This document shows positions 47,671 through 58,000 of a stretch of 64,000 nucleotides of DNA, piece after piece. Each line of letters starts with the position of its first letter. Positions within the stretch are counted from its first letter, which is position 1. A program made the position numbers and the translations under genes. The stretch is from Planctomycetota bacterium (lineage in GTDB: Bacteria; Planctomycetota; UBA1135; UBA2386): NCBI GenBank assembly GCA_027621295.1, contig JAQCBR010000003.1, positions 16,079-80,078 of the forward strand. Direction: 5' to 3'. The notes below the pieces were generated by a model. The model was not told where the DNA came from. It searched no databases and saw nothing but the letters and a program-made list of their open reading frames with translations.

Positions 47671-49494
47671 ATGCGGAAGCACGTGGCCGGGCTCCTGATC
47701 ACCACACTGATGGGCAGCGCCGCCCGGGCGCAGTTCCCGGTCGCTGCGCCGATACTCGACCCGTTCTTCTCGTCGCACATGGTCCTGCCGCGCGACGTCC
47801 CAGTGCCGATCACCGGGGCCGCCGATCCAGGAGGACTGGTCGACGTGTCGTTCGGCGACGCGCGCGCTTCGACGCGAGCAGACGATCGGGGGCGCTTTCG
47901 CGCGGTGCTCCCCGCACAGCCCGTCCGGCGTCACGGCGAGACGCTGTTCGTGCGCGCGGGCCAGGGCACGGCGCGATGTGACGACGTGCTGGTCGGCGAC
48001 GTCTACCTGTGCGCCGGACAGTCGAACATGGCATTCGAACTGCGCTCGTCGATCGGTGCCCAGGACGAGCTGACGGCCGCACTGCCGGACGACGTTCGCC
48101 TGATGTCGTGGCGGCCACGCCTTTCGACCGGGTCCGCTCGCTACACGCTCGACGAAGTCAGCGGACACAGCGCGGAGACGCTCTACGTCCGCGCGCCGTG
48201 GGACCGCGCTCGGGTAGACAGCCTCGCGAGCTTCTCGGCCGTGGCGTGGCACTTCGGCCGGCGCGTCACCGCTGGGACGGGCATCCCAACCGGCCTCGTC
48301 GCGGTCGCCGTCGGCGGGTCGCCGATCGAGGCGTGGCTGCCGCGCGCGCACCTCGCCACGGACCCGGAGACGCGAGCATTCCTGCACGACTGGCTCTCGA
48401 CCGACTCCTATCCGCCTTGGTGCCGGGAGCGGGCCCGACAGAACCTCGCCGCATGGCTCGAGTCGAACCCCGGAGGTCCTGCACACCACGCGTTCGAACC
48501 GGCGATCCTCTTCGACGCCGGGGTCGCGCCGTTCGCCGAAGTGCCGTTCCGCGCCGTGCTCTGGTACCAGGGGGAGTCGAACGCCACGCTGGCCGATCCC
48601 GCCGGTCGACCGACGGACGCCGCGGTGCAGGAGAAGCGGCTGAGCGACCTCGTCGCGACGTGGCGCGCCGCGCTCGGGGTTCCGGGACTGCCGTTCCTCA
48701 TGGTCCAGCTGCCCGGCTACCGCCGGTCCTGGGTCGAGTTCCGCGATGCGCAGTCGCGCGTCGCCGCTGCAGACGCGGACGTCCATCTCGCGATCACTCT
48801 GGACGTCGGTGACCCGACCGACGTCCACCCTCGTGACAAGGCTCCGGTCGGCGATCGACTCGCGCGCCTCGCGCTCCGGCACCTCCACGGTCAGCGAGAG
48901 ATCGGGACCGGGCCATGGATCGCCGCGGTCGAGTTCGATCGCAGGCCGGACGTCCGCGTCGTCGTGGAGGGAGCGGAGGAACTCCGCTCGGGCGACGGCG
49001 AGGCAATCCGCGGCTTCGCGCTCGCCGCTGCGGACGGCATCTTCCGCCCCGCCCGTGCGGAGCTCCTGCCCGACCGGACGCTCCGCGTGCGCGCGCCGGG
49101 CGTCACGCTTCCCGTCACGCTGCGCTACGCGTGGCAGGACGACCCGCGACCGAACCTCGTCGACGGGAATGGTCTGCCCCTCGCGCCCCATCGGACCGAT
49201 CAGGGTCCGCTCGCGCCGCGCGTGAGGATCGCAAACCTGGCCGGTCTGCCCGAGCGCGCGCTGGAGCAGGTGCTCGGGCCCGACTTCAAGGTCGGCACGT
49301 TCAGCGGGCCTCGAGGGGCGATCCACAGCGAGTCGTGGGAACCCGACCTCGCGGTGATCCGGTCCACCGACGCTTGGGATCACGGTTTCCCCGCGGTCCG
49401 GTGGGATGGCCCGGAGATCGACCCGGACCTGGACGCGCTCGCCGCAGCCGCGAGCGCGGCCGCGGCGCAGTGGCTCAGCGACCGGAAGCGGTGA
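47671..49494 (+). CDS. Sialate O-acetylesterase-like SGNH hydrolase, secreted
   Basis: FFSSHMVLPRDVPVPITGAADPGGLVDVSFG, VGDVYLCAGQSNMAFEL, AVAVGGSPIEAWLP, AVLWYQGESNA; start could alternatively be 47659. Confidence 0.88.
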   Translation: MRKHVAGLLITTLMGSAARAQFPVAAPILDPFFSSHMVLPRDVPVPITGAADPGGLVDVSFGDARASTRADDRGRFRAVLPAQPVRRHGETLFVRAGQGTARCDDVLVGDVYLCAGQSNMAFELRSSIGAQDELTAALPDDVRLMSWRPRLSTGSARYTLDEVSGHSAETLYVRAPWDRARVDSLASFSAVAWHFGRRVTAGTGIPTGLVAVAVGGSPIEAWLPRAHLATDPETRAFLHDWLSTDSYPPWCRERARQNLAAWLESNPGGPAHHAFEPAILFDAGVAPFAEVPFRAVLWYQGESNATLADPAGRPTDAAVQEKRLSDLVATWRAALGVPGLPFLMVQLPGYRRSWVEFRDAQSRVAAADADVHLAITLDVGDPTDVHPRDKAPVGDRLARLALRHLHGQREIGTGPWIAAVEFDRRPDVRVVVEGAEELRSGDGEAIRGFALAAADGIFRPARAELLPDRTLRVRAPGVTLPVTLRYAWQDDPRPNLVDGNGLPLAPHRTDQGPLAPRVRIANLAGLPERALEQVLGPDFKVGTFSGPRGAIHSESWEPDLAVIRSTDAWDHGFPAVRWDGPEIDPDLDALAAAASAAAAQWLSDRKR

Positions 49495-50674
49495 TCCGGA
49501 CGTCGATGTAGGTCAGCTGGTGCTTGTAGTCGATCTTCGGCCGCGCGCCGACCGGGGCACCACCCTGGCCGCCTCCGCTGCCGCCGCCGCCTCCGCCGCC
49601 GCCCACCTTCGGGCCGTCGGTCGACTCCTCGTCACCGAACGGGACGATCGCCGTCACGTCTTCGTGGAAGAACGTGTTCTTGCGGACGGCCAGAGGCCCC
49701 TGCTCGAGCGCGAACGTCAGGCGGTAGTCACCGGCACCCTGGTTCATGTCCCGCACGTTCCACGTGTAGCCGTAGATCACGCGGCCCTTGATGTTGATCT
49801 CGGCCTTGTAGAAGCCGGGTCCGTCTCCGCTCTGCCAGACGCGACCGTCGTAGATGGGTGGTTCGATCAGGCGGGCGGCGGTCGCTGCGGGTTCGACCCA
49901 GCCAGCATCCCCACCCCAGTAGAGGTGCTCGGTCCGCGGGTCATCGCGGCGGATGTTCATCTTCTGGATCACGAATCGCACCGAGTGCGAGTAGACGGTG
50001 GCCTCTTCGCCGAGCCCGACCTGCGGCACGCCGGCCATCACCGCGAGGCCGTGCATCTCGGTCGCTCCCCAGCCCGACGTGTGGAGCATCGTGTACTGGA
50101 TCGGCGTTCCCGCCGGCTCCCAGCCACCGTGGACAGAGTCGTTGGTCCGCAGATCCTCGAGCAGAACGACCTCTGTCCGCACCTGCGAGCGGAGGTTCCA
50201 GTTGCGCGCTTCGAGGTTGTCGCCCCAGTCGACCCAGTCGACGAGGACAGGACCCTGCGCGTAGTCGTTCCACGCCTGCCAGACGTTGAACTCGTCCTTC
50301 TGGAGGAACGCCTGGAAGACCTCGTTGCCCGGGTGGTTCGCACCCGGCCTCGGTCCGGTCGCCCGGCCGGGAACCCCGTCGTCGCAGCGCGTGATGTCAT
50401 CGGGGTCGGGCGGGCAGCTCAGCGGCGTGTCATCGCCGGGGTTGATGCCCCACCAGTACCACCAGTCGCCGAGCAGGACGGGGAGTTCATCCGGGCTTCC
50501 CCGCAGCGTCAGCGCGACGCGGTCCGACCAGACGACCGGGACGGACAGGTTGTTGCCCGCCGTCTCTTCTTCGATCCGGCCGGCAGACTTCTGGGACGTG
50601 GCGGTCGTCGCCACGAAGAGTGCAGTGGAGATGGTCCACGCGGTGCGCAGTCCCCAGCTAGAGAGCTTCTTCAT
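49475..50674 (-). CDS. Secreted protein of unknown function with Gly-rich segment
   Basis: Signal MKKLSSWGLRTAWTISTALFVATTATSQ; Trp-rich DWWYWWGINPGDD; GGGGGGGGSGGGQGG near C-terminus. Confidence 0.65.
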   Translation of the reverse strand: MKKLSSWGLRTAWTISTALFVATTATSQKSAGRIEEETAGNNLSVPVVWSDRVALTLRGSPDELPVLLGDWWYWWGINPGDDTPLSCPPDPDDITRCDDGVPGRATGPRPGANHPGNEVFQAFLQKDEFNVWQAWNDYAQGPVLVDWVDWGDNLEARNWNLRSQVRTEVVLLEDLRTNDSVHGGWEPAGTPIQYTMLHTSGWGATEMHGLAVMAGVPQVGLGEEATVYSHSVRFVIQKMNIRRDDPRTEHLYWGGDAGWVEPAATAARLIEPPIYDGRVWQSGDGPGFYKAEINIKGRVIYGYTWNVRDMNQGAGDYRLTFALEQGPLAVRKNTFFHEDVTAIVPFGDEESTDGPKVGGGGGGGGSGGGQGGAPVGARPKIDYKHQLTYIDVRITASGR

Positions 50675-50752
50675 CATCGTCCTCCTGCGGGCCACGTGGC
50701 CCGCGCAGAGCAGGCAGCTCGCCCCGGGCGCGGGGTCGAGGACGATCCCCTC

Positions 50753-50767
50753 TCAAGGACCGTGCCG
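50753..50767 (-). promoter_or_regulatory. Sigma-54 (-24/-12)-like promoter element
   Basis: Minus strand CGGCACG-GTCC-TTGA versus consensus TGGCACG-N4-TTGC; about 80 nt upstream of ATG at 50674. Confidence 0.45.
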
Positions 50768-50802
50768 AACCATCGACGCGGGGTCAGAGTCCCCGACCGG
50801 CG

Positions 50803-50841
50803 AGGAGCGCATCCGCGATGCTGCCCCCCTGACGCGCTCCT
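50803..50841. promoter_or_regulatory. Inverted repeat between sigma-54 activator gene and candidate promoter
   Basis: AGGAGCGC (50803-50810) - 23 nt - GCGCTCCT (50834-50841), perfect 8-bp arms; could be enhancer site or terminator. Confidence 0.4.
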
Positions 50842-50885
50842 GCGCCCCGACGCCGCGGGTCAGTGGTCGATCCATGCCACACGCG

Positions 50886-52190
50886 TCAGTCCGAGGCAGG
50901 CAGTGATCGTGCGTCGAGCGCGCGCAGCTTGCGGTAGAGGCTCCGTTCGCTGATGCCGAGGATCCGCGCGAGCGACCTCCGATCCCCGCGGTGCGACGCG
51001 CTCGCCCACTCGAGGTACTGACGCTCTGCATCGGCGAGCGACACGATGTCCACACCTGCCGGGAGCCCCCCGGCAGGGTCATGGCCGAGCCAGTCCTCGG
51101 GGAGGTGCCGCTCCGCGATGGGCCCGCCGCCGGCTCGGAGCCAGGCCTGCTCGAGTCCATGGCGCAGTTCGCGCACGTTTCCCGGGAACGGCAGCCCAGC
51201 GAGCCGGCGTGCTGCGTCCTCTTCGAGTGCCGCTCCGTACGCGCCTCCGAGTTCGGCGAGCAGCGATCGGGCGAGCCCGGCAATGGCACGAGGCGTGGCC
51301 CGAAGCGCCGGTAGCCGCAGCGAGAACGTCGCCACCCGGTAGTAGAAGTCCCACCGCAGCCTGCCGCTCTCTGCCTTCGCACGCAGCCCCGGGTGTGCTG
51401 CGCAGATCAGACGGAAGTCGCTCGGGACCGATTCGCTGCTGCCGACGCGGCGGTAGGTGCGGGCCTCGAGGAGGCGAAGCAGCTTGAGCTGCACGTGCGG
51501 CGGCACGTCGCCGACCTCGTCCAGGAAGAGAGTCCCGCCGTCCGCCGCTGCGATGAGCCCGGCGCGACCGGCCGTCGCACCGGTGAACGCCCCCCGCTCG
51601 TGCCCGAAGAGTTCGCTGTCGAGGACCCCATCCCGGAAGTCCGCGCAGTCGACGGCGATGAAAGGTGCGGACGAGCGACGCGGATGGAGCGCATGGATCG
51701 CGCGCGCGAGCCGCTCCTTGCCGGTGCCCGTCTCGCCCTCGAGCAGTACCGACACGTCGGAGCCGAGAACGAGCGCGGTGTCGGCGAGGAGCCGGCTCGA
51801 GTCGGCATCCAGTTCGTCGCCCGGTTCGGCGAGGACCAGGAGGCATGCGGTCTCGGAACCGCGGCGCCCTCCGGGGATCGGTAGCGCGTGGACCAGAGCG
51901 GTGCGCGCGCAGGGCGCAGTGCCGTCCGGCGGCCGTGGCCCCACGTGGACGGGCTCGCGAACGTCGACGCAACGCGCGACCGGACAGCCGTCCGAACCCA
52001 CGGCGCAGCGGGCGCTCCGCCCCAGGATCGCACCGTGGCACGTCGAACGCCCCGGGCCGAAGCACGCGTCGAACGCAGCATTGGTCTGCTGCAGCGTGCC
52101 ATCGGCTCCGACGATCGCCGCGCGCCGGAAGAAGTCCGGGGTCACGACTCCGGAGCCGGGCGGCTCGACCCGCTCCGCCGGATCCGACAT
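50886..52190 (-). CDS. Sigma-54-dependent transcriptional activator (PAS-like N-terminus, AAA+, Fis-type HTH)
   Basis: LLEGETGTGKERLARAIH, FGHERGAFTGATAGRAG (GAFTGA), GGTLFLDEVGDVP, FPGNVRELRHGLEQA, RRSLARILGISERSLYRKLRAL. Confidence 0.95.
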   Translation of the reverse strand: MSDPAERVEPPGSGVVTPDFFRRAAIVGADGTLQQTNAAFDACFGPGRSTCHGAILGRSARCAVGSDGCPVARCVDVREPVHVGPRPPDGTAPCARTALVHALPIPGGRRGSETACLLVLAEPGDELDADSSRLLADTALVLGSDVSVLLEGETGTGKERLARAIHALHPRRSSAPFIAVDCADFRDGVLDSELFGHERGAFTGATAGRAGLIAAADGGTLFLDEVGDVPPHVQLKLLRLLEARTYRRVGSSESVPSDFRLICAAHPGLRAKAESGRLRWDFYYRVATFSLRLPALRATPRAIAGLARSLLAELGGAYGAALEEDAARRLAGLPFPGNVRELRHGLEQAWLRAGGGPIAERHLPEDWLGHDPAGGLPAGVDIVSLADAERQYLEWASASHRGDRRSLARILGISERSLYRKLRALDARSLPASD

Positions 52191-52270
52191 GGCGGGACAA
52201 CGCCGGGCGATCGCTCGCCTTTCCGGAGCAGCACCCGACCCCGACGGATCGGGCCGAGGCCGCGTCCGAC

Positions 52271-52999
52271 TCAGGAACCGAGAAGCTGTCGGATGCTCGG
52301 CTCGATCGTGTCAGCCCAGCGGCGGTAGCCCTCGGGCGACAGATGCAGCGCGTCCGGCATCACGGTCTTCGAGATCGAGCCGTCGTCCTCGACGAAGGTC
52401 GCGCCGATGTCGAGGAAGTGCACCTGCTCGTCCTCGAGACGCGCCAGAGCCTGGTTCACCTGGAGGATGTCACCCCGCATCGCGTTGAACCGCTCTCCCC
52501 TCGGGAAGATGCCGAGCAGCAGGATCGCCATGTCGGGCCGCTTCGCGCGAAGGCTCGCGATCACCGCCTGGATGCCCTCGAGGACCTGGGGCGCCTCGTG
52601 CGTCCCGTGCCCGAAGTTGTTCGTGCCGATCATCACGACCGCGAGCTTGGGCTGCAGCCCGTCGAGGTTGCCGTTCTCGAGCCGCCAGAGCACGTGCTCG
52701 GTGCGATCTCCCGAGATGCCCAGGTTCGCCGCGCGGCGCTTCGCGTAGCGGTCCGCCCACACTTCCCTGCCCTCGTCCTCGAAGCCCTCGGTGATCGAGT
52801 CGCCGACGAAGATCAGGTCGCAGGCCCCCTTCATCGCGGCGACACGCGCGTTGATCCGCTCGTGTCGCTGGAGCGCACGGCCGTCGCGGGCCTCGGGCAG
52901 AGTGGCAGTGTTCACGGGCGGCTCGGGCGGCTCCTCGGTTTCCTGGGCAGTGGCGAACGGGGCGATGCAGAGAGAGGCGAGCAGGAGGCGTCGGATCAT
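52271..52999 (-). CDS. Secreted SGNH/GDSL-type hydrolase
   Basis: Signal MIRRLLLASLCIAPFATAQ; DLIFVGDSITEGFE, NLGISGDRTEHVLWRLENG, VVMIGTNNFGHG, DALHLSPEGYRRWADTI. Confidence 0.92.
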   Translation of the reverse strand: MIRRLLLASLCIAPFATAQETEEPPEPPVNTATLPEARDGRALQRHERINARVAAMKGACDLIFVGDSITEGFEDEGREVWADRYAKRRAANLGISGDRTEHVLWRLENGNLDGLQPKLAVVMIGTNNFGHGTHEAPQVLEGIQAVIASLRAKRPDMAILLLGIFPRGERFNAMRGDILQVNQALARLEDEQVHFLDIGATFVEDDGSISKTVMPDALHLSPEGYRRWADTIEPSIRQLLGS

Positions 53000-53119
53000 G
53001 GGACTGGGGTCGGGGGCGCCCAGCATAGCCTTGGAACGATGCCCGGGCGCTTGTGCGGCGCGGGGCCCGTCCTAGAGCCTCGCCGACGTGCACGCAGCGC
53101 GTTAGAGTCCTCGCCCCCC

Positions 53120-53335
53120 ATGTCCGACATCCGCAAGGTCTGGATCGAAGAAGGCTGCATCTCGTGCAGCCTGTGCCAGGACATCTGCGCGGACGTCTTC
53201 CTGGTCGAGGACGGGCTGGACTGCGTGGTGCGCGACGACGCTCCCAAGCACTTCGCGGCCAAGGACGAGGAGATCCGCGAAGCCGCCCAGGACTGTCCGG
53301 TCGAAGTCATCAAGTTTTCCGAGCGGGACGAGTGA
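53120..53335 (+). CDS. Ferredoxin
   Basis: VWIEEGCISCSLCQDICADVFLVEDG...AAQDCPVEVIKF; CxxCxxxxC plus distal CP. Confidence 0.9.
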   Translation: MSDIRKVWIEEGCISCSLCQDICADVFLVEDGLDCVVRDDAPKHFAAKDEEIREAAQDCPVEVIKFSERDE

Positions 53336-53400
53336 GTCGGGCGGTCGGGCCTTCCGACCTGTGACGGCTGGTCGAGAGTCCGCTATCCTCCGCCGGCCCC

Positions 53401-53847
53401 ATGTGGAACCTGAGCAAGAGCCTGGTGGCGCTCGCCGCGCTTGCGCTTCCCGTCGCCGACGAGCCGCAGACGGTCGACTTCGCGTCGCTGTCGGACTTCG
53501 AATACGTCGAGGGGATGGAGCTGCCGGCCCACGTGACCAAGCTCCACGAGAAGAAGATCCGCATCTCGGGCTTCATGGCCCGCGAGGTACAGGGCGAGGG
53601 GCCGGTCGAGTACTTCCTGCTGATCAACGACGCCTGCGGCTGCGAAGGGGTCCCGCTCCTCAACGAGATCCTGTTCTGCGCGATGCCGGAGGGCGAGAAG
53701 ACCGAGATCCTCCCCGGCTCGATCTCGCTCGTCGGCACGCTGTTCGTCGGTGAGATCGTCGAGGACGACTGCGTGATCGCGCTCTACTGCCTGGACGTCG
53801 ACAAGATCGAGTCGGGCTCGCGGTCGGGGTCGGGGTCGGGGAGCTGA
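53401..53847 (+). CDS. DUF3299-like secreted protein
   Basis: KKIRISGFMAREVQGEGPVEYFLLINDACGCEGVPLLNEILFCAMPEG; N-terminal hydrophobic segment. Confidence 0.65.
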   Translation: MWNLSKSLVALAALALPVADEPQTVDFASLSDFEYVEGMELPAHVTKLHEKKIRISGFMAREVQGEGPVEYFLLINDACGCEGVPLLNEILFCAMPEGEKTEILPGSISLVGTLFVGEIVEDDCVIALYCLDVDKIESGSRSGSGSGS

Positions 53848-53861
53848 ACCACCGGAGAAAG

Positions 53862-55028
53862 ATGCGCACTGCGCTGATCACGCTCGGCCTCCTCTTCGCG
53901 GCGAGCGGAGCGCTCCCCGCACAGGACACCGCGGACCCGTTCGACGACGCGGTCCAGAAGGCGGTCACGCACGGCCGCTACGCGGTCCGCAGGGCCGCCG
54001 CGGGCAAGCTCGCCAGAGCCGGCGACGACGCGGTCCCCGCCATGCGTCGCTACGTCGACGCGCACGGGCTCGATGCGATCCCGCTCGAACTCGTCGACGC
54101 GCTCGCCCAGTCGGACGTGCGCGGGCCCGAGATCGAGGCGCTCCTCACCGAGTGGGCCGGCAACCGACGGTTCTTCTGGCGCTCCCAGGCGCTGGGTGGA
54201 CTCGCTCGGCGCGGCGTCGAAGGGGCCCGGCCGATGTTCGAGGCGGCGATCGGCGACCCTTCCCATCTGTTCCGGATCGAGGGAGCCCGCGGCCTGCTGA
54301 CCGTCGCGACCGACGACGAGGAAGCGACCGCCCGCGTGCGCGCGCGGCTCGGCGACGACGATCCCAGGGTGCGGCTGAGGGTCGCGCTCTTGCTGCTGGA
54401 GCGCGGCGACGGTGGCGGCGCCAGGCAGATCGGCGAGGCAGTCTTCGGCGCTGCACGGACGTTCCTCGATGACCGATGGGGTGCCCGGGAAGCGACGCTC
54501 GCGGTCCGCGAGCTGCAGCGCATCGCCGGCCTCGACGTGGCCGCGATCCTCGGCGACGACCTGGACGCGGCAGCCGAGGCCCGCGCCGTCGCGACCGCAT
54601 GGGTCCAGGGCGCAGCTCCGGACTACGAGCCGCCCGCCGCGCAACAGGAAGAGCCCCCGCCACTGCTGGGCGTCGAGGTCCGCTCGTGCCGCAACGGCGA
54701 CCTCTTCCTCTCGGTCTTCGCCGACGGGCGGGTCGCCGCCGGCCTCGATCCCCGCGTCGTGGTCGAGGTCGACGACCTCTCACGCCTCGTCCCCGGCGAC
54801 GCGCTCGACGGCGTTGCGACCCACGGCGCGATCATCTGCGACTTCGTCCGGGTGTACGTTTCTCCGACACCCGGCGAGCCCCCGCGCGCCCACCACAAGG
54901 CCGCTCCGGGCTCTGTGCCCGGGCCCGTCCTCGAATGGCTCAAGATGCTCGCCGCGACCCTCGATGAAACAGGGATCGGGGAGCCGCTGACCGTTCGGCT
55001 CGGACAGTTCGCCACGTCGGACGACTAG
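53862..55028 (+). CDS. Secreted HEAT-repeat-like protein
   Basis: Signal MRTALITLGLLFAASGALPAQ; helical repeats (AVRRAAAGKLARAGDDAVPAMRRYVD; DPSHLFRIEGARGLLTVAT; DPRVRLRVALLLLERGD). Confidence 0.7.
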   Translation: MRTALITLGLLFAASGALPAQDTADPFDDAVQKAVTHGRYAVRRAAAGKLARAGDDAVPAMRRYVDAHGLDAIPLELVDALAQSDVRGPEIEALLTEWAGNRRFFWRSQALGGLARRGVEGARPMFEAAIGDPSHLFRIEGARGLLTVATDDEEATARVRARLGDDDPRVRLRVALLLLERGDGGGARQIGEAVFGAARTFLDDRWGAREATLAVRELQRIAGLDVAAILGDDLDAAAEARAVATAWVQGAAPDYEPPAAQQEEPPPLLGVEVRSCRNGDLFLSVFADGRVAAGLDPRVVVEVDDLSRLVPGDALDGVATHGAIICDFVRVYVSPTPGEPPRAHHKAAPGSVPGPVLEWLKMLAATLDETGIGEPLTVRLGQFATSDD

Positions 55029-55037
55029 TAACCACCT

Positions 55038-58000
55038 ATGTGCGGAATCATCGCGGTGCTGCGTCGTCGCTCGAACCGGGCGGCGCCGGACCGGCACGTC
55101 GTCGCATCGACGCTGGCCCAGGCTCTCGGTCTGGACCTGGCGCTCGACGCCGGTCGCCTCGCCTCGGCGCTCACCGACTCTGCGGCACAGCTCGAGGAAC
55201 TCGATGCCGCGCTGCGCGGCACGGCTGGCATCCGCTGCCTGCTCGACAACCCGGACTTCGCCGATCGGATCCACGTCGAGCTCCGCGAGCTCGACGCCCG
55301 GGTCGACGACCTGGAGAACGAGCTCGACCGGCGCGCGCAGTCCTGGTCCGCCGCCGACGTCGAGAGCGTGAACGCCGCGCTGGTCCGGCTCCGCGACGCA
55401 TCCTGGGCCGTGCACCGCGACCGACTCCGCACCGCCAGCGCAGTGCGCGAACTCGCTGGCACGAAGCCCTCGATCTCAACCGCGACGATCGACGCCTACG
55501 CGGCGATCCAGACCGCGCTGTCGTCCCTCGACAGGCTCGAGGTCCGCGGCCGTGACTCGGCGGGCGTCCACGTGATGGTCTCCGGACACGGGCTCGATCC
55601 GGACGACCCGGAGCTGGCCGAGGCACTCCACCGTCGCTCGGCGGACTCCCTGTTCCGCAGCGGCTCCGTGCGCAGCCTCGACGGAGGACGCGTGCTCGGC
55701 TTCGTCTACAAGACGGCGGCCGAGATCGGCGAGCTCGGCGACAACGTCCGCGCGCTCCGCTGCGCGATCACCGAGGACGACCTGCTGCGTCGTGCGGTGA
55801 GCGCAGACTCCGCAGAGGTGACGGTGCTCGGGCACACCCGCTGGGCGAGCGTCGGCATCATCAGCGAGCCGAACGCCCACCCGCTGGAGGCATGGGAGAC
55901 CGACGGACCGACCGAGCCCTACGTGGTCGCGGCCCTGAACGGCGATGTCGACAACCATCTCGCGCTCGTCGACGAGCACGATCTCCGGATCGCGCCGGAG
56001 ATCACCACCGATGCGAAGGTGATCCCGACCCTGGTGGCGCGCCGGATCCGCGAGGGCATGGCCCGCGCCGAGGCCTTCCGCGCGACGGTCGCGACCTTCG
56101 AGGGCTCCACCGCGATCGGCGCCAGCGCCGCCGAGGCACCCGACGAGCTCCTGCTCGCCCTTCGCGGCAGCGGCCAAGCGCTGTACGTCGGGCTCGCCGA
56201 AGACGCGTTCGTCGTCGCGAGCGAACCCTACGGCGTCGTCGAAGACTGCCCGCGCTACCTGCGGATGGACGGGGAGACCCCCGGCAACCCGAACAACCCG
56301 ACCGCGAGCCGCGGCCAGGTGGTGCGCCTCGTGCGGGAACACGCCGGCACCGTGGCCGGCATCGAGCGCATCGCGTTCGACGGCACGCCGCTGCCCCTCG
56401 AGGACGCCGGGCTGACCCGCTCCGCGATCACCACGCGTGACGTCGACCGGGGAGCTTTCCCCCACTTCCTGCTGAAGGAGATCTCCGAGTCGCCGCGCTC
56501 GTTCCGCAAGACCCTCCGCGGGCGCATCGTCGAGGACGGTGGTCGCCTCCGCGTCCAGCTCGGCGGCACGTCGCTACCCGTCTCGGTCCGAGACGGCCTG
56601 CGGGACGGGCGGATCAAGCGGATCCTGACGATCGGTCAGGGAACGGCGGCCGTGGCTGCCCAGGGGGTCGCGACGGCGCTCGACCTGGCCCTCCGCGGCT
56701 CCGCGCTCAGCGTCGCCTCCCTGCCTGCGACCGAGCTGTCCGGGTTCCAGATGCGGCCCGACATGTCCGACACGCTGATCGTCGCGATCAGCCAGTCGGG
56801 CACCACGACCGACACCAACCGGACCGTCGACCTGGTCCGCGCACGCGGCGCTTCCGTGATCGCGATCGTCAACCGCCGCGGATCGGACCTGACCGACAAG
56901 TCGGACGGCGTGATCTACACGAGCGACGGCCGCGACGTGGAGATGAGCGTCGCGTCGACGAAGGCGTTCTACGCGCAGATCGCCGCTGGCTTCCTGCTGG
57001 CGTTCGCGGTCGCGCAGGAGTCGGGCTCCTGCGATCCCAGGCTCCAGCACGAGGTCCTGTCGGCGCTCCGCTCGCTGCCCGAAGCGATGACCGCGACGCT
57101 GCAGCGTCGCGACGCGATCGCGAAGGCCGCGCGCGAGACGACGCGACGCCGCTACTGGGCGCTCGTGGGCAACGGCAGCAACCTGATCGCCGCGCGTGAG
57201 ATCCGCATCAAGCTGTCGGAGCTCTGCTACAAGTCGATCGCCTGCGACGCGACCGAGGACAAGAAGCACATCGACCTGTCCTCCGAGCCGCTGATCCTCT
57301 GCTGCGCCGCGGGGCTCGGCGGATCCACCGCGGACGACGTCGCCAAGGAAGTCGCGATCTATCGCGCGCACAAGGCGCTGCCGATCGTGATCGCCGACGA
57401 CGGGGAGGAACGCTTCCAGGCCGCCGCGCACGTGATCCGCGTGCCCCACGTCCACCAGTCGCTCGCGTTCGTCCTCTCGACGGTCGCCGGCCACTTGTTC
57501 GGCTACGAGTGCGCGCTCGCGATCGACGAGCTGGCGATGCCGCTCCGCGAGGCCCGCGCGGCGATCGAGCGCAACGCGCGCGAGATCGCTGACGGGGAGG
57601 CTCTGCTCCGCGCGCTGTCGCGGGATCTCGAGGTCGCCGCCAGGTCGTTCTTCGGAGCTCTGCGCGACCGCCGCCTCGACGGCAGCCTCGAGGCAGCGAC
57701 CGCGACCCGGCTCGCCACCCTGCTGCGGATGGCGACCGGCTCGATGGCGATCGACGCGTTCCAGGTCGAGTTCGGCGAGGTCGGGACACCGGCGCGCGTC
57801 GTCGACGAGCTGACCGACGCGCTGACCGCGGCCATCGAGGAGCTGACCCGCCCCGTCGACGCGATCAAGCACCAGGCGAAGACCGTGACGGTCGGCATCT
57901 CCCGCTCGGACGAGTCGCTGACCAGCGAAGGCCTCGTACGCGAGCTGCTGGAACTGGGGACGCCGCGGGAGCACCTCACCTGGGCCGACCTGCGGACGCT

